A stretch of DNA of 64,000 nucleotides. Source: Tsuneonella litorea (GTDB taxonomy: Bacteria; Pseudomonadota; Alphaproteobacteria; Sphingomonadales; Sphingomonadaceae). Numbering within the stretch: position 1 is the stretch's first letter; every line of letters starts with the position of its first letter. A model generated the notes under the pieces. That model was given only the letters and a program-made list of their open reading frames with translations. It was not told the DNA's origin and ran no database searches. The stretch is taken from the NCBI RefSeq assembly GCF_025154015.1, contig NZ_JAOAMV010000002.1, forward strand, positions 124,001 through 188,000. The letters run 5' to 3'. Shown here in pieces: positions 47,481-56,923 of the stretch. Made by a program: the position numbers and the translations under genes.

Positions 47481-47960
47481 TCAGAGAAGTTTCTCGATGT
47501 CCTTCTCGATCGACCTGGGCGCGTCCTGCGGCGCGTACCGCTTCACCACGTTGCCCTCGCGATCGACGAGGAACTTCGTGAAGTTCCACTTCACGGATCT
47601 GGATCCCATGAGCCCGGGCGCCTCGGACTTCATCCAGTCGTAGAGCGGGCTGGCTCCTTCGCCGTTGACCTCGATCTTCTTCAGCACTGGAAAGGTCACG
47701 TCGTAGGTGAGCTTGCAGAAAGTCGCGATCTCTTCGGCGTCGCCGGGCTCCTGCGCGCCGAACTGGTTGCAGGGGAAGCCCAGCACCTCGAACCCCCTGT
47801 CGCCGTACTTGCGCTGAAGCGCCTCCAGACCCTCGTATTGGGGCGTGAATCCGCATTTGCTCGCGACGTTGACCACCAGCAGGACCTTGCCAAGCTTCTC
47901 CCCGAGGTCGAGCGGGGTACCGTCAGCCGTCTCGACGGTGAAATCGGCGATCGTGGTCAT
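47481..47960 (-). CDS. Glutathione peroxidase (Cys type)
   Basis: A 159-residue thioredoxin-fold peroxidase. Conserved motifs are NVASKCGFTPQYEGLE with the peroxidatic Cys (Cys, not selenocysteine), LGFPCNQFGAQEPG and the WNFTKFLVDREG loop. It reduces peroxides using glutathione or thioredoxin. It overlaps the secreted-protein gene before it by four bases. gshB is 25 kb away. Confidence 0.95.
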   Translation of the reverse strand: MTTIADFTVETADGTPLDLGEKLGKVLLVVNVASKCGFTPQYEGLEALQRKYGDRGFEVLGFPCNQFGAQEPGDAEEIATFCKLTYDVTFPVLKKIEVNGEGASPLYDWMKSEAPGLMGSRSVKWNFTKFLVDREGNVVKRYAPQDAPRSIEKDIEKLL

Positions 47961-48505
47961 GGGTGCTGGTTCCCTTCGGACTGAATGTCCCGAGGGCGAT
48001 AGATCAGGTCGAAGGTCGTTTGCCAAGTCATCCCGTGGTCGCCGGAAAACTCGCCGTGCTGGCGCACCGAGCCATCGGGACGACGGCCATAAGTCATGCG
48101 CGTCAACCCGTCCTCTCCGTTCGGCCCGGACCCTTTCCAGCGCCCGGTCAGGACCATGCCGCCAGCCACCGGGCGGCCCGTGAAAAAGACCGGTCCCGGC
48201 GCGCTGCCGACCCAGGTCTGGTGCCACAAGCCGGTGTCCGGATCGTAGGCGTTGAGGCTGCCACCGCCAGCCCCCTTCAGCGGCATCCAGTTTTCACGCA
48301 CCGCGCAGCCTGCATAGAGCTTCTCGATCCGGCTGCGTGCCACCTGTTGCTCCTTGCCTTCGGGATAGACGTCCCACTCGCCGATCCAGAAGTCGAACGC
48401 GGAAAATGCCGCGCCTTCGCAGCCTGGGCGGCCAGGCGCTGACGGAGGCGTGGCCGCGCCGGCGGAAACCTGGGCAAGGAGCAGGACGGCGATTGTTGCG
48501 GACAT
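47957..48505 (-). CDS. Secreted protein of unknown function (DUF1579-like)
   Basis: A 182-residue exported protein with a signal peptide (about 1-18, VSAGA) then a lipocalin-like beta domain with FDFWIGEWDVYPEG, which resembles DUF1579-type periplasmic proteins. Two cysteines (CEGA and CAVR) could form a disulfide. Function unknown. It overlaps gpx by four bases, so the two may respond together to oxidative stress (inference). Confidence 0.75.
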   Translation of the reverse strand: MSATIAVLLLAQVSAGAATPPSAPGRPGCEGAAFSAFDFWIGEWDVYPEGKEQQVARSRIEKLYAGCAVRENWMPLKGAGGGSLNAYDPDTGLWHQTWVGSAPGPVFFTGRPVAGGMVLTGRWKGSGPNGEDGLTRMTYGRRPDGSVRQHGEFSGDHGMTWQTTFDLIYRPRDIQSEGNQHP

Positions 48506-48594
48506 GGCGGCATCTCCCCGAGGTGAACTCAGCAGGCGCCTTAGCAGAAATCAGACCGGGTCGGGCGAATGGCCTGCCCGCTTCGACCGGGGAC

Positions 48595-49272
48595 CTATTC
48601 GAGCACGCCCTCGTGCAGCCGGACCACCCGGTCCATTCTCGCCGCCAGGCGTTCGTTGTGGGTGGCGACCAGCGCCGCACTGCCTTCGCCGCGGACCAGC
48701 GCGAGGAACTGCTCGAGCACGATGTCGGCGGTGTGCTCGTCGAGATTTCCGGTGGGCTCGTCGGCGAGCACGAGCTGCGGCTGATTGGCAAGCGCCCGGC
48801 CCACCGCCACGCGTTGCTGTTCGCCTCCCGAGAGCTGGCTTGGACGGTGATCGAGCCGGTGCCCGAGCCCCAGCGAGCTCAGGATCGATCGCGCGCGCTC
48901 TTCGGCTTCGCCTTTGGCCCGGCCAGCTACGAGCTGCGGGATCACCACGTTCTCGATCGCGTTGAAATCGGGCAGCAAATGGTGAAACTGGTAGACGAAG
49001 CCGAGGTGGTCGCGCCGAAGCTTCGTGCGCCCCTCGGGCGGCAGCGCGCTGGCATCGATCCCCGCGATCTCGATCTTGCCGCCGAACCCGCCTTCGAGCA
49101 GGCCGACCGCCTGCAGCATGGTGGACTTGCCCGAACCCGATGGGCCGAGAAGCGCGACGATCTCGCCCGGAGCGACGGTCAGGTTGACCCCGCGCAGGAC
49201 CTCGATCCGCACCCCGCCCTGCTCGAACGAGCGGGTGAGGTCTGTCAGTCGGACGACGGCGGGGCTACTCAT
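48595..49272 (-). CDS. lolD: Lipoprotein-releasing ABC transporter ATP-binding protein
   Basis: A 225-residue ABC ATPase. It has Walker [10 protein letters not shown], the Q-loop [18 protein letters not shown] typical of LolD, signature [15 protein letters not shown] and Walker [14 protein letters not shown]. It powers the extraction of lipoproteins from the inner membrane with the LolC/E permease. The gene overlaps lolC by eight bases. Confidence 0.96.
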   Translation of the reverse strand: MSSPAVVRLTDLTRSFEQGGVRIEVLRGVNLTVAPGEIVALLGPSGSGKSTMLQAVGLLEGGFGGKIEIAGIDASALPPEGRTKLRRDHLGFVYQFHHLLPDFNAIENVVIPQLVAGRAKGEAEERARSILSSLGLGHRLDHRPSQLSGGEQQRVAVGRALANQPQLVLADEPTGNLDEHTADIVLEQFLALVRGEGSAALVATHNERLAARMDRVVRLHEGVLE

Positions 49273-50506
49273 AGCGCAGCACCTGCACCGGATCGGTGCT
49301 CGCCGCCTTGTAGGCAGGATAGAGCGTCGCGAGAAAACTGAGCACGAGTGCCAGCAGCGCGATGCCGACGATCTCGATCGGATCGGCCCGCGCCGGAAGC
49401 GTCGTCAGGAAGCGGACCGACGGATCCCACAGGTTCTGTCCGGTGACCGCCTGGATCACGTTCACGATGCTCTGCCGGAAGGCGAGGATCAGGAAGCCCA
49501 GGATCATTCCCGTGCCGGTCCCGACCGCGCCGACGGTGAAACCCGCGGTGACGAAGATCTTGAGCAGGGATCGCCGCGTCGCGCCCATCGTGCGCATGAT
49601 CGCGATGTCCCGCGTCTTGGCGCGCACCAGCATGACCAGGCTGGACAGGATGTTGAAGGCGGCGACCAGCACGATCATCGACAGCGCGAAGAACATGGCC
49701 ACGCGCTCGACCTCGAGCGCCTCGAACAAAGAGGCGTTGATCTGCTTCCAGTCGGACACGACCGCCTGCCCGGCCAACCGCTTGGCGATCGGCGCGAGGT
49801 ATTCGGCCGCCTTGTCGGCATCGTCGGTCGTCACCTCGATCATGCCGATCGTGTCGCCGATCAGCATCAGGGTCTGCGCATCGGCAATCGGCATCACCAC
49901 GAACGCCTTGTCGTAATCGTAGACGCCGATCTCGAATATCGCCGCCACCCGGTAGCCGACCTGCCGCGGAACCGTGCCGAACGGCGTCGACCGTCCGGCG
50001 GGATTGATGATGGTGATCGTGTCGCCGATCTGCGCACCGATGTTCTCGGCCAGGCGCGCGCCGATCGCGACCTCTCCCGCATCGGGCTTGAGCAGCGAGA
50101 GGTTGCCGGCGACGACCTTGTCCTCGAGGCTGGCGATGTCCGGCGCCGTGTTGCCGCGCACGAGGACCGCCTCGACCCGTCCGTTGAAGGTTACCAGCAG
50201 TGGCTGCTCGATCAGCGGGCTCGCCTTCGTCACTCCGGGGGTCTTGCGGATGTCCTGGAGGATCTCCTGCCAGTTATCGAGCCGGCCGCCGTACGCCTGC
50301 ACGATCGCATGGCCATTGAGCCCGACGATCTTGTCGAGCAGTTCGGCACGAAAGCCGTTCATCACGCTCATCACCACGACGAGCAGCGCGACCGACAGCA
50401 TCACCACGCCCACGCTGATCCCGGCGACGAGCGCGATGAAGCCCTCGCCCTTGCCAGGCAACATGTAGCGCTTGGCGATCGTCCATTCGAAGGGGGAAAG
50501 CAGCAA
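49265..50506 (-). CDS. lolC: Lipoprotein-releasing ABC transporter permease
   Basis: A 413-residue permease of the LolC/E family with four helices: one near the N-terminus, three near the C-terminus, and a large periplasmic domain between. It starts at [17 protein letters not shown] by homology. The codon there is a TTG at 50506; no ATG fits, and the frame stays open upstream. A single permease (LolF-like) replaces the LolC-LolE pair in many alphaproteobacteria. It is divergent from purF by 152 bp. Confidence 0.94.
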   Translation of the reverse strand: MLLSPFEWTIAKRYMLPGKGEGFIALVAGISVGVVMLSVALLVVVMSVMNGFRAELLDKIVGLNGHAIVQAYGGRLDNWQEILQDIRKTPGVTKASPLIEQPLLVTFNGRVEAVLVRGNTAPDIASLEDKVVAGNLSLLKPDAGEVAIGARLAENIGAQIGDTITIINPAGRSTPFGTVPRQVGYRVAAIFEIGVYDYDKAFVVMPIADAQTLMLIGDTIGMIEVTTDDADKAAEYLAPIAKRLAGQAVVSDWKQINASLFEALEVERVAMFFALSMIVLVAAFNILSSLVMLVRAKTRDIAIMRTMGATRRSLLKIFVTAGFTVGAVGTGTGMILGFLILAFRQSIVNVIQAVTGQNLWDPSVRFLTTLPARADPIEIVGIALLALVLSFLATLYPAYKAASTDPVQVLRYE

Positions 50507-50658
50507 GGGGTGCGCGTCTCGTTCAGGGAAGCGTGATGCGCACGCGTGTAGGGACCCTTCTTGCCGCACGCAATGGCCAGTCACTTCGCGCAAGCAGCCT
50601 TGTCTTTGCGACACAACATCGCCATTGAGCGCCCCGAGCAGCGAGGCCCGACAGCCCC

Positions 50659-52131
50659 ATGAACTTCCATCATCCGTTCGAGACGGCGGACGGCGACAAG
50701 CTCCGCGAGGAGTGCGGCGTCTTTGGCGCCATCGGTGCGCCCGACGCTTCGGCCGTGACCGCGCTGGGCCTGCACGCGCTCCAGCATCGCGGCCAGGAAG
50801 CCGCAGGCATCACCAGCTTCGACGGGCAGGATTTCTTCTCGCGCCGGGGCCAGGGCCATGTCGCCGAAAACTTCTCCTCGCAGGATGCGCTGGCGGAACT
50901 GCCGGGAATCATGGCGGCAGGGCACGTCCGTTATTCGACGACAGGCGGATCGGGCCTGCGCAACGTGCAGCCGCTCTACGCCGATCTTGCAGCCGGGGGC
51001 TTCGCCGTCGCCCACAACGGCAACATATCGAACGCCCAGAGCCTGCGCGACGAGCTCGTCCGCAAGGGCGCGATCTTCCAGTCCACTTCGGACACCGAGG
51101 TGATCATCCACCTCGTCGCGACGAGCCGCTATCCGACCACGATCGATCGCCTGATCGATGCCCTGCGCCTCGTCGAAGGTGCCTATTCGCTCATCGTCAT
51201 GACGCCCGAGGGGATGATCGCCTGCCGCGACCCGCTTGGCATCCGGCCGCTCGTGATGGGCAAGCTGGGCGATGCGACGGTGTTCGCCAGCGAAACGGTG
51301 GCGTTCGATGTTATCGGCGCCGATTTCGTCCGCCAGGTCGACCCGGGCGAGATCGTGCGTGTCGATTTCGACGGGAAAATGGTATCCAGCCATCCCTTCG
51401 TGGCCGGACAGGCGCGCCCGTGCATCTTCGAGCACGTCTATTTCAGCCGCCCTGATTCGATCTTCGACGGGCGGTCCGTCTACGAAGCGCGCAAGGCGAT
51501 TGGCCGCGAGCTCGCCATCGAATCACCCGCCGACGTCGACCTGGTCGTCGCCGTTCCGGACAGTGGCGTGCCGGCGGCGATCGGTTACGCCCAGGAATCG
51601 GGCGTCCCGTTCGAACTCGGCATCATTCGCTCGCACTACGTCGGACGGACATTCATCCAGCCCGGCGACAGCGCCCGCCATTCCAGCGTCAAGCGCAAGC
51701 ACAACGCCAACCGCGGCCTCGTCGAAGGAAAGCGCATCGTGCTGATCGACGATTCGATCGTCCGCGGCACGACGAGCATGAAGATCGTCGAGATGATGCG
51801 CGACGCGGGCGCGACCGAAGTCCACTTCCGCGTCGCCAGCCCGCCGACCGCGCATTCCTGCTTCTATGGCGTCGACACGCCCGAACGCTCGAAATTGCTG
51901 GCAGCCCGGATGGAGATCGAGCCGATGCGCGAGTTCATCAAGGCCGACAGCCTTGCCTTCGTGTCGATCGACGGACTCTACCGGGCAGTCGGCGAAACCA
52001 GTCGCAATGCCCTGCGCCCGCAGTACTGCGATGCCTGCTTCACCGGCGACTACCCGACTTCGCTGACCGACCTCGCGGCCCGCGAATCGCGCGAGGCGCA
52101 GCTTTCATTTCCTGTCAACAAGGTCGCTTAA
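50659..52131 (+). CDS. purF: Amidophosphoribosyltransferase
   Basis: A 490-residue enzyme for the first step of purine synthesis. The N-terminal glutaminase domain has Cys in REECGVFG after a short propeptide, and the PRPP-binding motif VLIDDSIVRGTTS is in the C-terminal half. An iron-sulfur-type cysteine set (YCDACFTGDYP) is near the end. Length is usual. An SDR gene begins right after its stop. Confidence 0.97.
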   Translation: MNFHHPFETADGDKLREECGVFGAIGAPDASAVTALGLHALQHRGQEAAGITSFDGQDFFSRRGQGHVAENFSSQDALAELPGIMAAGHVRYSTTGGSGLRNVQPLYADLAAGGFAVAHNGNISNAQSLRDELVRKGAIFQSTSDTEVIIHLVATSRYPTTIDRLIDALRLVEGAYSLIVMTPEGMIACRDPLGIRPLVMGKLGDATVFASETVAFDVIGADFVRQVDPGEIVRVDFDGKMVSSHPFVAGQARPCIFEHVYFSRPDSIFDGRSVYEARKAIGRELAIESPADVDLVVAVPDSGVPAAIGYAQESGVPFELGIIRSHYVGRTFIQPGDSARHSSVKRKHNANRGLVEGKRIVLIDDSIVRGTTSMKIVEMMRDAGATEVHFRVASPPTAHSCFYGVDTPERSKLLAARMEIEPMREFIKADSLAFVSIDGLYRAVGETSRNALRPQYCDACFTGDYPTSLTDLAARESREAQLSFPVNKVA

Positions 52132-52842
52132 TTGACTGATACCAAGCCATTTGATGGGCGTATTGCGCTCGTGACAGGAGCCAGCAGGGGCATCGGTGCC
52201 GCGACCGCGCTGGCCCTCGCCGAAGCCGGCGCCCACGTCGTCCTGACCGCACGCGACGTGAAGGCACTCGAATCGGTCGAGGATTCGATCCATGCCGTCG
52301 GCGGAAGTTCGACGATCGCTCCGCTCGACCTGGCCGAGCCCGACGCCATCGCCCGTCTCGCCGCGGCCATCGCCCATCGCTGGGACAGGCTCGACATTCT
52401 CGTCATCAATGCCGCGTACCTTCCCACCCTTACGCCGGTGACCCAGGTCGACCAGAAGCAGTTGGGACAGGCCCTGACGACCAACGTTCTCGCCACCCAG
52501 GCCTTGCTCGCCTCGCTCGATCCGCTGCTCAAGCGCGCGGGGCACGCACGCGTCATCGGCCTGACGAGTTCGGTCGGTACAAGTCCTCGCGCGTTCTGGT
52601 CCGCCTACGCGGCGAGCAAGGCGGCGTTCGAAACCATGCTTGATTGCTATGCCCTCGAAATCGAGAAGCTTGGAGACACCCGGGTAGCCATCGTCGATCC
52701 GGGCGCGACCAGGACGGCAATGCGCGCGCGCGCCTACCCCGGCGAGGACCCGGCGAGCGTCAAGCCGCCCGAGGAAGTGGCAAAGCGCATCGTGACTTTG
52801 CTGCAACAGGACTTCGCGACGCGGCACCGCGATCGTCCTTAG
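52132..52842 (+). CDS. Short-chain dehydrogenase/reductase
   Basis: A 236-residue SDR with TGASRGIGA cofactor loop, INAAY, the catalytic Ser in LTSSVGTS and YAASK. Substrate unknown. The best start is a TTG immediately after the purF stop, with AAGG upstream inside purF. It appears to be translationally coupled to purF; homologous pairs occur in other alphaproteobacteria as I recall. Confidence 0.9.
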   Translation: MTDTKPFDGRIALVTGASRGIGAATALALAEAGAHVVLTARDVKALESVEDSIHAVGGSSTIAPLDLAEPDAIARLAAAIAHRWDRLDILVINAAYLPTLTPVTQVDQKQLGQALTTNVLATQALLASLDPLLKRAGHARVIGLTSSVGTSPRAFWSAYAASKAAFETMLDCYALEIEKLGDTRVAIVDPGATRTAMRARAYPGEDPASVKPPEEVAKRIVTLLQQDFATRHRDRP

Positions 52843-52906
52843 CTGCGACTTAACCCAATCCCTCAGGGATCGGGAAAGCACCTTGAGGCACCGTGCGGAG
52901 TGTCTG

Positions 52907-52922
52907 ACCGGAGACTTCCGGT
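52907..52922 (+). promoter_or_regulatory. Small hairpin in the leader of a PilZ gene
   Basis: ACCGGA and TCCGGT pair perfectly around a four-base loop, 38 bases before the PilZ ATG. It has no T-tract; it may shape the leader or be chance. The rest of this 118-bp gap shows no clear element. Confidence 0.25.
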
Positions 52923-52960
52923 GAGACGCACCCAAGGGACGCGAACAAGGGCTTGTCGCC

Positions 52961-53311
52961 ATGATCAATACGACCGACCGTTACGCTCTGGCCGCGCAGG
53001 AGGACCGCTGCGCGCCGCGGACCAAGATCAGCATTCCGGCGCAGTTGCGCGCTTCGGGTGGACGCCCATTCCGCACCGTCGTTCACGACTTGTCGATATC
53101 AGGCTTTTCGGCCGCCGCGATCAATCGGATGCACGTCGGCCAGTTCTGCTGGCTGACCCTGCCGGGCCTCGAATCGCTTCAGGCAGAGGTGGTCTGGTGG
53201 GACAACTGCATCGCCGGTTGCGCCTTCTCGGAACTTTTGAGTCCCATCGTGCACGACAACATCCTGGCGCGATATTCGGGCGGAGGCACCGTATACCGAC
53301 CAGTAGCCTGA
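52961..53311 (+). CDS. Single-domain PilZ protein
   Basis: A 116-residue PilZ protein with RCAPR (RxxxR) and DLSISG motifs intact, so cyclic-di-GMP binding is likely. It lies alone between the SDR gene and the cyclopropane synthase gene on the other strand. No partner is evident from context. Confidence 0.87.
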   Translation: MINTTDRYALAAQEDRCAPRTKISIPAQLRASGGRPFRTVVHDLSISGFSAAAINRMHVGQFCWLTLPGLESLQAEVVWWDNCIAGCAFSELLSPIVHDNILARYSGGGTVYRPVA

Positions 53312-53348
53312 ACGGCGTTTTCGCGCCAGGCAGGAGCGGCGCCGCGCC

Positions 53349-54638
53349 CTAGCCGGCCGGCTTCACCAGAGTGACCTGGTGCACGTCGATTCCCCCGCCG
53401 AGGAATCCGCCCTCGCAATACATCAGGTAATAACGCCAGAGACGCACGAACCGGTCGTCGAACCCGGCGGGTAGCCCCCCCTCCTCGACCGCGCGGTCGA
53501 AGTTTTCCCGCCAGAGCCGCAGCGTGCGCGCATAGTGGTCGCCGAAGCGGGTTTCGTCGGTCCAGGCAAGGCCGCGTCCCTCGGCCAAGGCGCGGAACTC
53601 GCTGGACTTGATCAGCAGCCCTCCGGGAAAGACGTAAGCCTGGATGAAGTCGGCGCTGCGGGCATAGGCTTCGAACAGCGATTCCTTCATCGATATGAAC
53701 TGGATCGCGGCGCGGCCGCCGGGCTTCAGGTTGCGCGCGACGCAATCCATGAACGTCGGCCAGTATTCGCGCCCCAGTGCCTCGACCATCTCGACGCTGA
53801 CGATCGCGTCGTACTGCCCATGGGTGTCGCGGTAGTCCTGCTTCAGGAAGCGCGGATTGGCCGGATCGGATGCCTTCGCCCGGCAAAAGGCAAGCTGTTC
53901 GTCCGACAGGCTGATCGCATCGACCCGGGCGCGCCCGTTCTGCGCCGCGGCGTGTGCCAGCATTCCCCAGCCACAGCCGATCTCCAGAATCGACGTGGCC
54001 TCGTGGGCGTTGACCCGGTTGAGCATGGCAGTTGCCTTGGCAAGCTGGGCGTAATCGAGCGGATCGAGACGTTGCTGCGACCGGCCGGGACCGTCCGCGT
54101 CTTCGAAGATCGCGCTCGAATAGCACATCGACCGGCCCAGCCAGGCGGCATAGAAATCGTTGCCGAGATCGTAATGCGCATGGATGTTGCGCTCGGCGCC
54201 CGTGTGCGTGTTCCGGTTGAGCCAATGAACGAACCGCGCGGCCCACCGGAACGGCCCGCGCGCGCGTCCCGTGTCCCCAAGGGCATCGCCGTTCGCCATG
54301 AACAGAGCAAAAACCGGGATCGGGTCCGGGCTGTCCCATTCCCCAGCTTCCCACGCCTGGTACCAACCGATCGACCCGTTGGTCGCAAGCCTGAGAAGCG
54401 CCCGCCAGTCACGGATGCGAACCTCGGCTTCGAAGCCGGAATTGCGGCCACCCAGCAGGCGCCTCGTCCCGTCCGGCAGCAATCCGAGAATCGAGCCCGT
54501 TTCGAGTCCTGCGTCGATCCTGTCGAGTATCTTGTGAAAGCCCGGCGCGAACAGGCGCGCAAGCCAACCCGGGCGCCGCGCAAAGCGATCGCCCGCCGAA
54601 AGAAGGGAGCCTCCCCTGCCTAGCCCTTCAGCCCGCAT
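53349..54638 (-). CDS. cfa: Cyclopropane-fatty-acyl-phospholipid synthase
   Basis: A 429-residue SAM-dependent methyltransferase that adds a methylene bridge to unsaturated membrane lipids. The SAM-binding ILEIGCGWGMLAHAAA motif, HYDLGNDFYAAWL and FIQAYVFPGG stretches are typical. I used the ATG at 54638; an upstream in-frame ATG would overlap the photolyase gene. The photolyase gene lies 37 bp upstream on the same strand. Confidence 0.93.
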   Translation of the reverse strand: MRAEGLGRGGSLLSAGDRFARRPGWLARLFAPGFHKILDRIDAGLETGSILGLLPDGTRRLLGGRNSGFEAEVRIRDWRALLRLATNGSIGWYQAWEAGEWDSPDPIPVFALFMANGDALGDTGRARGPFRWAARFVHWLNRNTHTGAERNIHAHYDLGNDFYAAWLGRSMCYSSAIFEDADGPGRSQQRLDPLDYAQLAKATAMLNRVNAHEATSILEIGCGWGMLAHAAAQNGRARVDAISLSDEQLAFCRAKASDPANPRFLKQDYRDTHGQYDAIVSVEMVEALGREYWPTFMDCVARNLKPGGRAAIQFISMKESLFEAYARSADFIQAYVFPGGLLIKSSEFRALAEGRGLAWTDETRFGDHYARTLRLWRENFDRAVEEGGLPAGFDDRFVRLWRYYLMYCEGGFLGGGIDVHQVTLVKPAG

Positions 54639-54675
54639 GGCTTCGCTATGAACCCGCGCGGGTCGCGAAATCAAG

Positions 54676-56058
54676 TTATCCCTTGCTGTTGCGGTAGGCC
54701 TCGAGAGCGCGTTCACGCGCTTCCTTGTGGCCGATCATCTTGGTGGGATACGCGCCCCGTTCTTCGTCCGGGGGGTCGTGGATCGCTGCGTCTCGGCAAC
54801 CGGCGAGTTCGGGCACGAAGGCGCGAATGTAGCCGGCAGCATCGAACTTCTCGCTTTGTCTCAGCGGGGCCATGATGCGCGGAAACATGTTGCTGTCCAC
54901 CCCGGTGCCGGACACCCATTGCCAGTTGACGCCGTTGTTGGCGTAGTCCGCGTCGACCAGGCAATCCCAGAACCATCGCTCGCCCTCGCGCCAGTCAATC
55001 AGCAGATGTTTGACGAGGAAGCTGGCGGCGATCATTCGCACGCGATTGTGCATCCACCCGGTCTGCCAGAGCTGGCGCATCCCGGCATCGACGATCGGAT
55101 ACCCGGTCAGCCCCCTTTGCCACCGCCTCAGATCCCGCGCGATCAGGCGGCCGGCAGCGGGGTGGCGCCACAGCTTGCGCTCGTCGTACTTGCGATAGCT
55201 TTCGCGCGGATAGCCGGGAAACTGGGCGATCACGTTCTGCGCATAATCGCGCCAGATCAGTTCCTTGGCAAAGGTCGCCCACCCCTGACCGCGCCGTCCG
55301 TGCAGCCGGTGCCATACCTGTGCGGGACTGATCTCGCCCCAGTGCAGGTGCGGCGACAGGCGCGACGAACCAACGACGGAAGGCAGATTCCGGCTGGTTT
55401 CGTAGTCGGCGACTCTGTCCGACCATTCCTCGAGTCGACGGCGGGCCGCCGCTTCGCCGACATCCCAGAAGTCGGCAATACCGCCCGACCAGTCCGGCCG
55501 CACGGGAAGCAGCTTCCAGTCATCGAGCGCATCGCCTTGCGGCCATGAATCGGGGCGGTGAATCGTCGACGGCGCGGGCAAGGGTTCGCGCGGCGGCATT
55601 TCATCGAGAACGGCCTTCGCGAACGGGGTATAGATCTTGTACGGTTCTCCCGAAGCAGTCGTTACCGCGCCCGGCGGGAGCAGGAAATTGCCGTCGTAAA
55701 GCGCAAGATCGACCGTCTTCGCCAACGCGTCTTCTGCGTCCCGCCACCAAGGTTCGTAGTGCCGGATCGCGTGGACGCGGGCCGCGCCGCTCTCCCTTGC
55801 GATGTTCGCGAGCTCGGTCGCCGCGTCACCCTTGCGCAGCACGATCCGCGAACCGTGTTTGCCCAGGTCGCGCGCCAGGCTTTCGAGCGAGTGGTGCAAC
55901 CACCAGCGCCCCGCGCCACCAATCGCGTGTTCGCCCGGGGCCTCGTCATCGAGGACATAGACCGCGATCACCGGCCCCTCTTGTGCGGCCGCATGGAAGG
56001 CCGGTTGGTCTGCCAGGCGAAGGTCGCGCCGAAGCCAGACGATTTGCGGAGCGGTCAT
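54676..56058 (-). CDS. phrB: Deoxyribodipyrimidine photolyase
   Basis: A 460-residue class I photolyase that repairs UV-made pyrimidine dimers using FAD and light. It opens with IVWLRRDLRLADQPA (antenna domain) and carries the FAD-binding C-terminal motif TGYPIVDAGMRQLWQTGWMH and the NGVNWQWVSGTG stretch. It pairs with cfa on the same strand: membrane and DNA stress protection (inference). Confidence 0.96.
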   Translation of the reverse strand: MTAPQIVWLRRDLRLADQPAFHAAAQEGPVIAVYVLDDEAPGEHAIGGAGRWWLHHSLESLARDLGKHGSRIVLRKGDAATELANIARESGAARVHAIRHYEPWWRDAEDALAKTVDLALYDGNFLLPPGAVTTASGEPYKIYTPFAKAVLDEMPPREPLPAPSTIHRPDSWPQGDALDDWKLLPVRPDWSGGIADFWDVGEAAARRRLEEWSDRVADYETSRNLPSVVGSSRLSPHLHWGEISPAQVWHRLHGRRGQGWATFAKELIWRDYAQNVIAQFPGYPRESYRKYDERKLWRHPAAGRLIARDLRRWQRGLTGYPIVDAGMRQLWQTGWMHNRVRMIAASFLVKHLLIDWREGERWFWDCLVDADYANNGVNWQWVSGTGVDSNMFPRIMAPLRQSEKFDAAGYIRAFVPELAGCRDAAIHDPPDEERGAYPTKMIGHKEARERALEAYRNSKG

Positions 56059-56099
56059 CGGAATCGGAACACAAGCCGCTCGGTGCTTGTTCCCCTGCC

Positions 56100-56864
56100 A
56101 TGAACGATCCCGACAACGTTACCCCGGAAGAACCGCCGATCCCGGCCGAAACCGTGCTGCTGCCGTCTCGCGGTTTTACTATCGACCGGCGCAAGGCGCT
56201 GGCCGCGGCGGCCGTGCTGTGGGCGGGTTATGCATTCATGGTCTGGGCGGTTGCCAACGACCGTACCGGTAGCTTCGATCAATGGGGCCTGCTCTTCTAT
56301 CGCACCGGCGATCAGCTCGTCGCGCGCGGCCCGGAACTGCTTCACGAAGCCGTTCGCGATGTGACCGGACTCGGCGGGGTATTTCTGCGCAACCTCTTCG
56401 CAATCGCCGCTGTCGTCGCACTTCTGTTCCTGAAACTGCGCCGCGAGGCCGTCCTGTTCGCGGCGACGGTAGTCATGGGCTGGCTCGTCAACAGCGGGAT
56501 GAAGGCGCTGGTCGGACGTCCTCGCCCCGAGATCGTGCCCCACCTCACCGAAGCGGGCGGCGCGAGCTTCCCCAGCGGGCACAGCTTCAATGCCGCGGTG
56601 GTCTACATCGCGATGGCGCTCGCTTTCGCATCGATGAGCGCGCGCCATTCGGTGCGCTACACGATCGTCGGTAGCGCCATGATACTTTCCGCCATGATCG
56701 CCTGGAGCCGGGTGATGCTGGGCGTGCATTTTCCGAGCGACGTGGCGGCCGGCTGGCTGGGCGGCGCGGGATGGGCCTTCCTGGCAGCCGCGCTGCTCTA
56801 TGCACCCGCGAAGGCCGCCGCAGACAGCGAAACGGTCCAGTCCTTCGATCCCGCGACGCACTGA
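56100..56864 (+). CDS. PAP2 family membrane phosphatase
   Basis: A 254-residue integral membrane phosphatase. The three PAP2 motifs are KALVGRPRP, PSGHSFN and SRVMLGVHFPSD. Five or six helices span the rest. It may act on phosphatidic acid, undecaprenyl pyrophosphate or phosphatidylglycerol phosphate; the sequence alone does not decide. It is divergent from phrB by 41 bp. Confidence 0.92.
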   Translation: MNDPDNVTPEEPPIPAETVLLPSRGFTIDRRKALAAAAVLWAGYAFMVWAVANDRTGSFDQWGLLFYRTGDQLVARGPELLHEAVRDVTGLGGVFLRNLFAIAAVVALLFLKLRREAVLFAATVVMGWLVNSGMKALVGRPRPEIVPHLTEAGGASFPSGHSFNAAVVYIAMALAFASMSARHSVRYTIVGSAMILSAMIAWSRVMLGVHFPSDVAAGWLGGAGWAFLAAALLYAPAKAAADSETVQSFDPATH

Positions 56865-56923
56865 GGCGGCCCCGGCCTCGACCTGCAGAATTGTCCGGCC
56901 GGATGCGCTGCGCAAGTGTCGGC

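Noticed and set aside
47481-47960. Selenocysteine glutathione peroxidase
   Set aside because: The active-site codon is a normal Cys and no in-frame TGA is used.
53312-53348. Hidden gene between the PilZ and cyclopropane synthase genes
   Set aside because: The gap is only 37 bases and the genes converge.
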